A stretch of 64,000 bases of DNA from a virus, in IMG/VR virus record IMGVR_UViG_3300043411_002794, positions 124,001 through 188,000 of that record, one strand, 5' to 3'. The position numbers and the translations under genes are program-made. Below are positions 41,859-49,895 of this stretch, piece by piece. The notes below the pieces were generated by a model. The model was given only the letters and a program-made list of their open reading frames with translations. It did not search any database and was not told where the DNA came from. Within the stretch, counting starts at the first letter, position 1. The number at the start of each line of letters is the position of its first letter.

Positions 41859-42737
41859 CTACGCGGCCATTGCAGGCTCTTCCGGCATCGTCGGCGCCAC
41901 CGGCATGGCGGCGACGGTCTGCGGTGCCCGTTGCCAGATCAGGCGGGATCGCTCGCGGAGGGCTTTGTCGAGCAGGTGAGCCTTGCTGCGATTTTTCGTC
42001 CAGTTGTACATACCGTACGCACTCCCGCCGCTGAGCAGGCCCAGCGCAGTGAGGTACATGCCGAACGGCACGGAGGCCGCGTCGGCGACGTTGGCTTCCT
42101 TGGTCTGCGTTTCGGCCGTCTTTTCCAGCATATCGAACAACTGGTCGAGCCGATCGCCAAGCGATTCGTCGGCGGCCGCCTTAATAGAGGGGCGCGCGGC
42201 CTGGGCCTGGGCCATCAAAGCGGCCTGAAACTCGTCCTTGGCCTGCTGCAGCTGGGAGTCGACATGGGACCGGCGACGCTTCTTGAGCATCCAGTCGGCC
42301 AGCGACCAACCGCCGACGGTGCCCGTAGCGGCGGCGCCCAGTGAGAGCGGCATCATGGCCGGAGCGTACTGCGGATCCGAGACGTTGCGACCGACCCAGC
42401 CGGTCATGCCGGTAACGTCGAGCGGGAAGTTCTCGGCAAACGTGCGGAAGCCGTTGGCGAGTTGCTGATCGCTGAAGATCGCTTCCTTGGCCAGCTCGGC
42501 AGCAAACTTGGCGAGCCCCGGCGGCTTTCCGTCAGCATCGTTGGCCACCACCGGAATCGGTAGCGTCGACGGTCCCGGCGATACGAACGGCACGTCAGGA
42601 ATGCCTTCGGGCTGCATCATGTGCAACAGGCCGCGGCCGAACATCCCGACACCGGCGCCGCCGGCCATCAGCCGAAACAGCGTCTTCACGGCGGCCGCGC
42701 GCTGCACGTCGCGAGGACTCATCTCAGAAATTGGCAT
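41859..42737 (-). CDS. Hydrophobic internal/structural protein
   Basis: A protein of about 292 residues (start MPISEMSPRDVQRAA, with a GAAGGGAG site; the longer frame to 42809 is rejected). It has Gly-rich hydrophobic segments at about 19-35 (LFRLMAGGAGVGMFGRGLL) and 130-150 (MPLSLGAAATGTVGGWSLAD), a Lys/Arg-rich helix (LKKRRRSHVDSQLQQAKDEF), then a third hydrophobic segment and a Pro/Met-rich tail. It resembles the other Gly-zipper proteins in the window. It lies directly upstream of the RNA polymerase fusion gene, 8 nt apart. The function is unknown; virion membrane-active ejection proteins have this look. Confidence 0.6.
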   Translation of the reverse strand: MPISEMSPRDVQRAAAVKTLFRLMAGGAGVGMFGRGLLHMMQPEGIPDVPFVSPGPSTLPIPVVANDADGKPPGLAKFAAELAKEAIFSDQQLANGFRTFAENFPLDVTGMTGWVGRNVSDPQYAPAMMPLSLGAAATGTVGGWSLADWMLKKRRRSHVDSQLQQAKDEFQAALMAQAQAARPSIKAAADESLGDRLDQLFDMLEKTAETQTKEANVADAASVPFGMYLTALGLLSGGSAYGMYNWTKNRSKAHLLDKALRERSRLIWQRAPQTVAAMPVAPTMPEEPAMAA

Positions 42738-43086
42738 CGGACGGACTCCCTTCCGCGTAAATTTCGCCCCATTCCAAGAACGTCTTGATCGAGCCGTCCG
42801 GCTGATCAATATCCTTTTGCCGGTACTCGACGTACAGGCCGTTCTTGATCTTGTCCTTAATGCGGCAGTACTCTTCCAACTCTTGCGGCTGTGCCAGATT
42901 GAACCATTTCGCGTGAAAGTTCAACTGATATCGGATGTCGTCGATTTCCGAACCACGAAGATTCGGAATCACTTTTCCGGCGTAGGGAATTCCGTCAGGA
43001 GTCCCTGGCCAGACTAGCGGAGTACCGTCACTTAATTTGCTTTCGTGATAGTACTTACGACGACTTATTCGGTCGAAAAGGCTCAA
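42724..43086 (-). CDS. Hypothetical protein
   Basis: A 120-residue, Tyr/Trp/Lys-rich soluble protein (MSLFDRISRRKYYHESKLSD...). It overlaps the neighbouring genes by 4 and 14 nt. It contains IDDIRYQLNFHAKWFNLAQP and RIKDKIKNGLYVEYRQKDID. No family is recognised. The context is an operon leading to the RNA polymerase fusion. Confidence 0.58.
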   Translation of the reverse strand: MSLFDRISRRKYYHESKLSDGTPLVWPGTPDGIPYAGKVIPNLRGSEIDDIRYQLNFHAKWFNLAQPQELEEYCRIKDKIKNGLYVEYRQKDIDQPDGSIKTFLEWGEIYAEGSPSDANF

Positions 43087-43487
43087 TGAGCACCCATCAA
43101 TTGCGGTGATCGTACCGATGGAGCGGCGGTACGCAACAGCAACCGCTGCGCAGAGCGGTTAGCTTGTGCTGCGTGCTGCCGCAAAGCGGCGATCAGCTCC
43201 ATCTTCTTGTACTCCTCGGCATCAACGTCCGGCTCGGTCATACGGGCGGCCAGATATCCGGTTCCAGCGCCCGCACCGACACCCGCCGCCAGGCCCCAGC
43301 CGCCGAGATGCTGCAGGCCGGTCAACAGGTCCTTACCTTTGCCCCAGATCCCGATTCCGTCGGCAGCGATCTTTTCGATCGCCTCGTCGACGAACGCACG
43401 AGTACCGGCAGCGTCGAGCCCCAGCTCCGCACATTTCAACAGGAAACCGAACTTGAACGCCTCGCGGCGCGACATGGTCTCGGGCAT
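43083..43487 (-). CDS. Hypothetical protein with helical N-terminal segment
   Basis: A 134-residue protein. The N-terminal segment MSRREAFKFGFLLKCAELGL recurs in style in several proteins here (short helix with F..GFL.KCAE). A Gly/Ala-rich hydrophobic segment (WGLAAGVGAGAGTGYLAA) lies at about 64-82, then a basic tail. It is possibly membrane-active. It overlaps the next gene by 4 nt. The function is unknown. Confidence 0.58.
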   Translation of the reverse strand: MPETMSRREAFKFGFLLKCAELGLDAAGTRAFVDEAIEKIAADGIGIWGKGKDLLTGLQHLGGWGLAAGVGAGAGTGYLAARMTEPDVDAEEYKKMELIAALRQHAAQANRSAQRLLLRTAAPSVRSPQLMGAH

Positions 43488-43498
43488 AGCGTCCTCGC

Positions 43499-44041
43499 TT
43501 AGTACAGTGCGTTCGGCAGAATCAACTTTGGTCGTGCCTTCCGCGATTGAATAACGCGATCGGGTCGAATCGTGTCGGCGTTCATGCGGCCTCGCGGCAA
43601 GCCGACGCCACGAGACATCTGAGCCATCGCCGCCTGGGCGCTGCCGGCTACAACACCCGCCGGAGCACCGACCGCGAAGTTGGCGGCACCGTTCATCGAG
43701 ACCACGCTCCGCTTCCAGGGCGCATGGCGGGTAAACCAGGCGGCCACTACCGGATCGGTCTGGTCGCCCTGGTCCTTGGCTTCCTGCAGACAGGCGGCGA
43801 GCTTGTGCAGGTAATCTTTGATCTCGGCGATTCGCTCGCCTTCCGAGAGACCGTCGGCGGCCTTATGCGACGTGACTTCCGCACGAAGGGCCGCGTATAC
43901 GGCCAGCAGATCTCGCCGGGTCTTCACATAGAATTCCCCGGTAACTTCATCGTGCACGCAGATTCCGCCGTTCATGGCGTAAAACTGCAGATCCTTCCAA
44001 CGGTAGTTCTTTCCTGCAACGAATGCGAGTTTGACGGCCAC
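43499..44041 (-). CDS. Hypothetical protein
   Basis: A 180-residue protein starting at GTG (44041) with a TCAGGAGG site 8 nt upstream. The alternative ATG at 44092 has no ribosome site. Residues about 10-60 hold VAGKNYRWKDLQFYAMNGGI and FYVKTRRDLL, residues 60-110 are helical and acidic, residues 120-150 are Ala/Gly-rich, and the C-terminus is basic (RPDRVIQSRKARPKL). No domain is recognised. Confidence 0.57.
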   Translation of the reverse strand: MAVKLAFVAGKNYRWKDLQFYAMNGGICVHDEVTGEFYVKTRRDLLAVYAALRAEVTSHKAADGLSEGERIAEIKDYLHKLAACLQEAKDQGDQTDPVVAAWFTRHAPWKRSVVSMNGAANFAVGAPAGVVAGSAQAAMAQMSRGVGLPRGRMNADTIRPDRVIQSRKARPKLILPNALY

Positions 44042-44121
44042 TGCGGCGTCCTCCTGACTAGACCGGCCCCTTCCCTTGGTGCGGCCGATCATACAGCAGC
44101 AGCGGAAATCGTTCCAGCGAA

Positions 44122-44742
44122 CTACCGCCCGAGGAAACGACTGAATAGCCGCCCGCTGCTCGTCGGGCAGTTTCCGCCTGGGCAGTTGCTTCGCGACGCC
44201 GTTGGCTGCGGGGCGGACTTATCGACGGGCTTAGCCGCTGGTTGCGGTCGCACAACGTACTCCCACTTGGTCCGCCCTTCGTGATGGTCGGAGTGCAGAG
44301 ATTGCACTTCCTCATGCGTCAGGCTGGCCAGCCAAGCTGAATCGAACAGCCCGGCGTGCTGCCCGACGGTGAGATGCCGCCAGCTGCCACAACCGCTCCA
44401 CCAACGACTACGGATCGGATAATGCACCCGCTCTTCCGGCTGCGGTGTGACTTCCGGGACGTCCGGCGTAATGACCGCCGGAGCATCGCCCGGCTTTTTC
44501 TTCTTGCCGGTGCCGTCGCACTCCGGACAAGTCACGAAAACGGTGCCGTCGCCGAGCTTACCCTTACCGTTGCACTCCGGACAGGTGTCGGAAGTCGGCG
44601 ACGGGGTTGGAGTCGGGATGACCGGCGCCGGTGTGGCCGCCCGCAGGGCGAGGATCCCGTAGGCCAGATCGAGGAACTCGCCGGCAGCCGACTGTCCGAC
44701 GAGCCCCGTAAAGATCACGAGACTTAACAGAATCCGTTTCAT
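44122..44742 (-). CDS. Secreted protein with DnaJ-type zinc-finger motifs
   Basis: A 206-residue protein. A signal peptide (MKRILLSLVIFTGLVGQSAA, likely cleaved after AAG near residue 21) is followed by a Pro/Thr linker, then two CPECxGxGK repeats (residues about 54-62 and 72-80), the motif of the DnaJ cysteine-rich domain. The C-terminal region contains HHEGRTKWEYVVRP and a Cys-containing end. There is no J domain. DnaJ fingers usually bind protein substrates in the cytoplasm, so an exported version is unusual. An AAGGACGGG site precedes the ATG. It is next to the cysteine peptidase gene. Confidence 0.68.
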   Translation of the reverse strand: MKRILLSLVIFTGLVGQSAAGEFLDLAYGILALRAATPAPVIPTPTPSPTSDTCPECNGKGKLGDGTVFVTCPECDGTGKKKKPGDAPAVITPDVPEVTPQPEERVHYPIRSRWWSGCGSWRHLTVGQHAGLFDSAWLASLTHEEVQSLHSDHHEGRTKWEYVVRPQPAAKPVDKSAPQPTASRSNCPGGNCPTSSGRLFSRFLGR

Positions 44743-44760
44743 AGTCCCGTCCTTGAGCTA

Positions 44761-45849
44761 TTAGCCGACGATTAAATCCAACGGCGGCAGTTGCTTCGTC
44801 GGCCAGCCGTTGGTGCCGCTAAGCGCCAACATGCTGCGATTCCGCACTGCCGACCACGGCGTCCAGAACGCGCCTTCCGGAATGTCGATGTCCGTACCGA
44901 GAATCCGGCGGCCGCCCTTGTTCCACTTGCCCCAGCTGTTGAGGATGAGAACAAGCGGTTCTTTGTACTTTTGCTTGATGATGTCACGATCGTCGACGCC
45001 GATGAGGGCCATGGCGTGCGACCAACTGCCTTTGCGGTAGCTGACGCCGTTTTCGTCGCGGGTGTTCGACCAACCCTCGCCGCCGCAGGTGCTGATGCCG
45101 TAGCCGTTGGCGAGATAGTCTCGCACGTCGGCGAACGTGCGCACGCGCGTGGCTTGCCGCACCAGATGCTTGCGGCCGACGGACGTAATCGACTCCGGCG
45201 GAGCAGAGCGGCCGTACTTGTGCGCCAACGATCCGCTGTAGCGGGTCAAGTCGATGCCGAGTTCCGGGTACGCGTTACGGAGCCACAAAGCGGACCGCGT
45301 AATAGCGACGTTTGCAGCAGCCTCGCAACTCCAGCCGTCGCCGGAGTAGCCGCGATACCAGTAGATGGCCTCGCTCGACAACGCCCCCTGCAAAATGCCG
45401 GTCGGGTCGATCACCGGTACGCCTTCAACCTGCCCGGTTTCTTCATCCGGCTTGCCGGACACGATATCGCACGACATTGTGGTCAGGGCGGCGTTCTTCG
45501 TGTCGTGCGACACGCAGTCGCCGACTTGTTGGGCCGCTCCCGGCCAGCAACCAGGGAACAGCCGCATGACGAACACGAACGGAGCGACAAGCCGCCCTTC
45601 TCCGCTGCCCGACAGTCCGTTCGCCTTGGCGACGCTCTCGCCGTCCAGGTTACCACCGCTGCCGACGATCATGTTCTCGAAGTCGGCGATCGCGACCGGA
45701 TCGTGCCAGACGCCCGCGTTACCGTCGGCGTACATCTGAGCAATCTCATCGGGCGATTGCGCGACGCGATCACCCGACCAAAATTGAAACTGCCGCTCAC
45801 CGGCAACATTGATAAGCTGCGCGCTGTCCGGACGGAGTAACGTCGTCAT
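44761..45849 (-). CDS. C1-family (papain-like) cysteine peptidase
   Basis: A 362-residue protein with the papain-type catalytic pattern in order: oxyanion-hole Gln107/108 and nucleophile Cys112 in QQVGDCVSHDTKN, His278 in SWSHAMALIGVDD, and Asn304 in LILNSWGKWNKGG. The first 90 residues are a distinct N-terminal extension with no signal peptide. Extra cysteines (C101, C127, C175, C255) could form disulfides. It could cleave a virion precursor, a host surface protein or an inhibitor. It follows the TTCTAATT element, with a GGGAAGG ribosome site. The catalytic assignment is strong; the substrate is unknown. Confidence 0.8.
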   Translation of the reverse strand: MTTLLRPDSAQLINVAGERQFQFWSGDRVAQSPDEIAQMYADGNAGVWHDPVAIADFENMIVGSGGNLDGESVAKANGLSGSGEGRLVAPFVFVMRLFPGCWPGAAQQVGDCVSHDTKNAALTTMSCDIVSGKPDEETGQVEGVPVIDPTGILQGALSSEAIYWYRGYSGDGWSCEAAANVAITRSALWLRNAYPELGIDLTRYSGSLAHKYGRSAPPESITSVGRKHLVRQATRVRTFADVRDYLANGYGISTCGGEGWSNTRDENGVSYRKGSWSHAMALIGVDDRDIIKQKYKEPLVLILNSWGKWNKGGRRILGTDIDIPEGAFWTPWSAVRNRSMLALSGTNGWPTKQLPPLDLIVG

Positions 45850-45868
45850 AGCAAACCTTCCCTGGTTC

Positions 45869-45883
45869 GGTAATTAGAAACCC
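45869..45883. repeat. TTCTAATT leader element, copy 3
   Basis: GGTAATTAGAAACCC (plus strand), 20 nt upstream of the peptidase start at 45849. The GGT/ACC arms can pair around an 8-nt loop. Confidence 0.5.
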
Positions 45884-45891
45884 GCGAACAA

Positions 45892-46797
45892 CTAGCGGGC
45901 ACAAGCCCAGGCGACGGCCTGGACATACTCAACGGCCTTCACGGGATCGAGTTTACCGTCTTGCTTGCCGAGATAGCCCTGCAATGCCTGTGTGGCGGCC
46001 GTGCTAAACCCAGGGAAAGCGCCGGCCAGCTCCGCCTTAATGGCGACAGCGTTCAGGAACGTCGCAAGCGTGCCCTGAAACTCGAGGACCGTGGTTGGCG
46101 GCATCACCCGCAAAGCCACGGCCAGGTCGCTCCACGCCGACGAAAACCGATTAGCTTTCACAGGATCAGCGGTAGCCATCAATTGCTTCAACGGGGCGAC
46201 CAGTGTTTGCAGCTCCGCCGACGGCGCCGGAATAGCGGGCGTAACAGGAGTTACCGGCGTAACGGGAGTTACTGGTGTCACCGGAGTCACCGGCGTAACA
46301 GGAGTCACCGGCGTAACAGGCGTTACCGGTGTCGGCGAGTACGGCAAAATCGAAAAGCTGTACTTCCAAAGCAGCGACTTCCCTTCACGAAGCCCGCCGG
46401 CGAGTACGACGTATTCACCCGCCGTGTCGGTACTGACCTGCAGCGTGCGATTACTGTCGGTGTACGCTTCCGTCAGTTTCGGCGGCACGATCGCCCACTG
46501 CGGTTCAGTGACGTTATCGGGCAACTTGAACGTACAAAGAGCGCCGAACTTCACGGGACCGGCGGGCCCGGCAATGTCGCCGGTATTGGTGACAGCCGTC
46601 GCTGTGCCCGTTGCCGTCGGCGTCGGGATCGCGAGTACCGGTTTGCCCTGCTGATCGACCACAACAACGGTCGTCGGCTTGGCGGGTACGTCGAACAGCT
46701 CTTTGCGGCCGGCGAATACAAGACCGACGCTCAACAAAACAGCAGCGAGCGGAAGCCATTGGCCCAGCGGGCCTTTGGTAGGTGCGGGAAGCGGCAT
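45892..46797 (-). CDS. Membrane-anchored protein with Thr-Pro-Val repeat linker
   Basis: A 301-residue protein starting at ATG 46797 (AAGGAA site). One N-terminal transmembrane helix ([17 protein letters not shown], about residues 14-30) is followed by a Val/Thr-rich beta domain (about 45-155) and ten perfect TPV units (about residues 156-187), then a helical C-terminal domain (about 195-301). The extended Pro-rich spacer would hold the C-terminal domain away from the membrane or periplasmic face. A cell-envelope role is inferred. The function is unknown. Confidence 0.62.
   Translation of the reverse strand: MPLPAPTKGPLGQWLPLAAVLLSVGLVFAGRKELFDVPAKPTTVVVVDQQGKPVLAIPTPTATGTATAVTNTGDIAGPAGPVKFGALCTFKLPDNVTEPQWAIVPPKLTEAYTDSNRTLQVSTDTAGEYVVLAGGLREGKSLLWKYSFSILPYSPTPVTPVTPVTPVTPVTPVTPVTPVTPVTPVTPAIPAPSAELQTLVAPLKQLMATADPVKANRFSSAWSDLAVALRVMPPTTVLEFQGTLATFLNAVAIKAELAGAFPGFSTAATQALQGYLGKQDGKLDPVKAVEYVQAVAWACAR
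46243..46332 (-). repeat. Tandem 9-nt repeat encoding (TPV)10
   Basis: Ten consecutive nonamers encode Thr-Pro-Val, with varied synonymous codons (ACA/ACG/ACT, CCG/CCT/CCA/CCC, GTA/GTG/GTT). Identity is higher at protein than DNA level. The repeat may vary in copy number by slippage. Confidence 0.85.
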
Positions 46798-46839
46798 GGG
46801 TACATTCCTTGCGAGTGACGAAACCTGCGGCACTGTGCC

Positions 46840-47193
46840 TCAGGCGTTGGTGAGTTGCTGCAGAAAGAGATCAGCTTCTTCAGGCGTCGCGTTCTGGCCG
46901 ACGTCGACAAGAGCTTGCACGATCTCGGGGCCGAGTTTCTTGAACTGGGTCCGGCCGAGTTCTTTGATGATCTTACGACGCACGACCAACTGCTGGCCGA
47001 GCATCGGGCGACGCAGCGACGCAGCGATCACCGGGCGGTCGGTTTTCTTCTTGAGGCACTCTTGGACGACTTCCAGCACGGCCGAGAGTAACGCCAACCA
47101 CGTGGTCGGGTCGAGCTTCACCGCGGCCCCGTTTTCGCCGGGCAACTGAGCCTCGACGCGGGTCCGGACTTCACTCAACATGTCGGTGGCCAT
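46840..47193 (-). CDS. Hypothetical small soluble protein
   Basis: A 117-residue helical protein (MATDMLSEVRTRVEAQLPGE...), with a hydrophobic middle helix (TTWLALLSAVLEVVQECLKK), then basic (RRPMLGQQLVVRRKIIKELG) and acidic ends. An AAAGGATAG site lies upstream. It sits between a holin-like gene and the TPV-repeat protein. The function is unknown. Confidence 0.58.
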   Translation of the reverse strand: MATDMLSEVRTRVEAQLPGENGAAVKLDPTTWLALLSAVLEVVQECLKKKTDRPVIAASLRRPMLGQQLVVRRKIIKELGRTQFKKLGPEIVQALVDVGQNATPEEADLFLQQLTNA

Positions 47194-47199
47194 AACGAA

Positions 47200-47529
47200 C
47201 TATCCTTTAGACTTTGTCTCCGCAATGGTGGCGGACTGCATCAGCACCAGCTGACGCTGTAGTTCGGTTGCCGCCACGGCCTGCTTGAGACTGGTACGAG
47301 ACGAAATGTAATGCCACAAAATCCAGGTGTTGGTTAGCAACACCGGAATCGTCGTGTAGAGGTCGCTGAAAGCGGCATTGAGCTGCTTCGCTTGTTCTGG
47401 CGTCAGGCGGCCGACGATGGTCAGCACGACGATGACATTACCGACGAGGCCTGCCAGCGTCGTCCAGAACTCGGTGGTGAGATAGCCCGGCTTGATCTCG
47501 GGCGTCGGTACGTCGTCCGTGGCGGCCAT
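47200..47529 (-). CDS. Putative holin-like membrane protein
   Basis: A 109-residue protein; the ATG at 47529 has an AAGGAAG site and the longer frame is rejected. Two hydrophobic segments, FWTTLAGLVGNVIVVLTIVG (about 21-40) and LYTTIPVLLTNTWILWHYIS (about 57-76), are separated by a polar EQAKQLNAA turn, with a short charged C-terminus. Size and layout match class II holins, which make the membrane lesion for lysis. There is no endolysin next to it, so this is a fold-type call only. The 118-residue membrane protein at 49.9-50.2 kb is an alternative holin. Confidence 0.5.
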   Translation of the reverse strand: MAATDDVPTPEIKPGYLTTEFWTTLAGLVGNVIVVLTIVGRLTPEQAKQLNAAFSDLYTTIPVLLTNTWILWHYISSRTSLKQAVAATELQRQLVLMQSATIAETKSKG

Positions 47530-47608
47530 ATGTTTGCTTCCTTGCAAATAGGCAAAAGTGAATGCCAACTAACGTAACGCGCAGGCAGGGCGACAGGCAA
47601 CTAGAATC

Positions 47609-48712
47609 TTAGGCCTGAAACAACGGCGGGATCACGGCCGTCAGTATCCCGGCGAAAATCCCGGCGTCCTGCAGCTTGTCTTGTGCCTGCGGCGCCAGCC
47701 CGGCCAGGGCACCGATAGCCTTTCCCGCCAGGGTCGCGGCGGCCAGCCCGCCAGCGGCACCGGCGACACCGCGAACAAGACTGTCAACGCTAATGAGCGA
47801 CGATCCGAGTTGCTGCGCGACTCCTGATGTAATGGCGGTCGTCGCGGCCGCAACTTGCGGAGGTGTGTGCAGTTGCTGCGTGTTGTCGCCCCACGGGCTC
47901 TTAGATCCGTAGGGATTGAACTCGGCCGACATGACGCCCTTCCGTGCATCTCGCCAGACCATGCGATTGAACGCATCGACGGGAATGCTGGGGATTCCGA
48001 TGTTACCCCCCAATCCCGTCATGCCGAAGGCGAGCTTTTCCAACATCGCTGGAACCGGCACACCGCGAAGCAGCTCGGCGGCCTTTGCTGTCGGATAGTC
48101 GCTGCTGATGAGTCCTTGCGCGGGGTTCGTACCATCGACGCGGCCGTAGAGATCCGCCTTGTACAGGCCAGGGATCGCGCCGACGGCTGCGCCGGTCAGT
48201 CCGAGCGTCTTCCGCAGCTTCCCTCGCTCCATGTAGCGATCGGGGAAGAGGTGCTCCATCACGGTCCCGGCGCCGTAGCCCAGCGTGCCTGCCAGCAACG
48301 AGCCGACGATCGCGTCGGTCAACGGGTACGGGCCGCCGATCGCCTTCCCGGCCGTCTGATAAGCTTGCCGGGGATCGAGCCAGTTCGCCGCGGCGGTCTT
48401 CACCGGGACGTTGTCCTTGGGGACCCACTCGCGATCGATCCAGATGTTTTCAACACCCCGCACGTCTTTGAGTCGGTTGTGCCAGGCGTTCTCCGCCGCA
48501 GCGTCGGCTTTGTCGGGCAACGAGATGTTGAGCGTCTTGCGCTGCTTGTCCCAGTAAACGCGGGTGTCGGCGGTATGCGGCAGGCCGACCAGCAGCTTGC
48601 GGACGGAGCCGGCAACGAACGCAGCCTCTTTCAACGAAGCCACGACCATCCCGGGAACTTCCTCCCAGGCGTTCAGCTCGGCGGCGACTTTGATTGTGGT
48701 AAGGGCATCCAT
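47609..48712 (-). CDS. Hypothetical structural/membrane-active protein
   Basis: A 367-residue protein. Soluble N-terminal part (about 1-110, VPGMVVASLKEAAFVAG...). Gly-rich hydrophobic segments follow at about 131-155 (TDAIVGSLLAGTLGYGAGTV), 175-190 and 318-345 (GAAGGLAAATLAGKAIGALA). Middle polar region with YGSKSPWGDNTQQL. A CGGAGG site lies upstream. It resembles the Gly-zipper proteins at 26.6 and 41.9 kb, so it may be a related internal/ejection-type protein. No domain is recognised. Confidence 0.6.
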   Translation of the reverse strand: MDALTTIKVAAELNAWEEVPGMVVASLKEAAFVAGSVRKLLVGLPHTADTRVYWDKQRKTLNISLPDKADAAAENAWHNRLKDVRGVENIWIDREWVPKDNVPVKTAAANWLDPRQAYQTAGKAIGGPYPLTDAIVGSLLAGTLGYGAGTVMEHLFPDRYMERGKLRKTLGLTGAAVGAIPGLYKADLYGRVDGTNPAQGLISSDYPTAKAAELLRGVPVPAMLEKLAFGMTGLGGNIGIPSIPVDAFNRMVWRDARKGVMSAEFNPYGSKSPWGDNTQQLHTPPQVAAATTAITSGVAQQLGSSLISVDSLVRGVAGAAGGLAAATLAGKAIGALAGLAPQAQDKLQDAGIFAGILTAVIPPLFQA

Positions 48713-48724
48713 GCCGGGCCTCCG

Positions 48725-49351
48725 TTAAGCGGGCGGCCGTAGCGTACGCGATAACGCCGACTTTACCAACGGAGAAGGACGTGCCAGGGCTGCCTTGAGC
48801 GCCGGAGAGACATTTTCCCAGGCCAGCGGACACGGATCCAGGTGCCGCACGAAGTCGAGCAGTGAGGCGGCCTTGGAAGTCGGATTGCTTCGCAAAACGC
48901 CGACTTTCCGCACGGCGAAGGTGATGTGAAATTCGTACGTGTCGTTGGGCAGACTGCTCAGCCCGTACGTCCGTCGCAATGCCTTGAGCTCGGGACTCTG
49001 CACTTCGATAAACCAGACGCGGCTAACACCATCCCAAGTACCCGGCACCACGGTCTTCACCGGCCCGAGCGTGTAGTGAAAGTCCTTGCCGCGTTCGGTG
49101 ATCTTGTCGATGCCGCCGATCTGCTGCAGCTCTTCGGGACGCATCACGCTGATATGCGCGTTGTACGTCTCCGCGTCGCCGCTGGTCGGCAGCGAGATCC
49201 CGGGTTCATTGAGCGCCTTGAACGCAGCCCGACCAATGTCGTTTGGGGCCTGGAGCAGCAGCCAGCCGCTCTTAGAGGCGTACAGCTTACCGGCCAGCCC
49301 ATACGACAACTCCGGCGCGCCCGCCGCCTTAATTGGCTCGGAGTGAATCAA
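48725..49351 (-). CDS. 2H phosphoesterase superfamily-like protein (anti-defence candidate)
   Basis: A protein of 208 residues starting at TTG (49351), which follows AAGGAGCC; the frame to 49483 is otherwise an Arg-rich shadow. It has two HxS/T motifs, NAHISVM (His66-Ser68 by this start) and EFHITFAV (His142-Thr144), 76 residues apart, the hallmark of 2H phosphoesterases (2',3'-cyclic nucleotide or 2'-5' ligase type). The same superfamily includes phage Acb1, which cleaves cyclic oligonucleotide signals of CBASS. Substrate choice (tRNA end, cyclic oligonucleotide, other) cannot be read from sequence alone. It overlaps the PAS gene by 23 nt. Confidence 0.62.
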   Translation of the reverse strand: MIHSEPIKAAGAPELSYGLAGKLYASKSGWLLLQAPNDIGRAAFKALNEPGISLPTSGDAETYNAHISVMRPEELQQIGGIDKITERGKDFHYTLGPVKTVVPGTWDGVSRVWFIEVQSPELKALRRTYGLSSLPNDTYEFHITFAVRKVGVLRSNPTSKAASLLDFVRHLDPCPLAWENVSPALKAALARPSPLVKSALSRTLRPPA

Positions 49352-49895
49352 AGATCGGCTCCTTCGGGACGTTGTCAGGCCGAATGAACGCAACAAACTC
49401 CGGCGCACCGTCGACCATGAACCCGCGGCAAAAAATGGACACGTGCAACGACGTGCCGTCTTTCTTTTTGGCGTCGCCGTCAAAGTGCGATTTCACTTCG
49501 CGCGTCTGTGCCGTAAATTTCTGCGGCGCCTTTGCCATGTATTCGACGTGTGTTTTCCGAAACGCGTCGGCGACCAGTAACGAAGACGGTTTGCCGAGCA
49601 ACTCGGCAGGCTTATAGCCGAGCATATCGGCCAGCGTCTTATTCACCGCGGTAATGTTGCCGCGACTATCACACACCACGGCACCGACGGGCGAGCTGTC
49701 CATAACTATCCCGAAACGACGCTGCTGCATTTTCAGCAATTCTTCGTACTCGTCGACCTTGGCCTTGAGTTCGTTCTCTCGCGACAGTTGTGCGTCGCGG
49801 ACGTACGAAAAACGGTAGCCGTTGACGATGATGAGTACGATCATCACCACGAGCATACCGCCGGCTAGTAAAAACCGCGGACTACGCTTGTTCAT
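49329..49895 (-). CDS. Membrane-anchored PAS domain protein
   Basis: A 188-residue protein. An N-terminal transmembrane helix (FLLAGGMLVVMIVLIIVNGY, about 8-27) is followed by a coiled-coil linker (about 33-60) and one PAS domain (about 61-172) with the typical start MDSSPVGAVVCDSRGNITAV, MLGYKPAELLGKP, and KKKDGTSLHVSIFC. No kinase, cyclase or HTH output domain follows. PAS domains sense ligands or redox state and can dimerise. An encoded standalone PAS could interfere with host signalling by mixed oligomers, but that is inference. A GGAGGAGAAGG site precedes the ATG. Confidence 0.8.
   Translation of the reverse strand: MNKRSPRFLLAGGMLVVMIVLIIVNGYRFSYVRDAQLSRENELKAKVDEYEELLKMQQRRFGIVMDSSPVGAVVCDSRGNITAVNKTLADMLGYKPAELLGKPSSLLVADAFRKTHVEYMAKAPQKFTAQTREVKSHFDGDAKKKDGTSLHVSIFCRGFMVDGAPEFVAFIRPDNVPKEPIFDSLRAN

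Noticed and set aside
46243-46332. The tandem repeats as a CRISPR array
   Set aside because: The repeats are 9 nt, in frame with a coding sequence and have no spacers.
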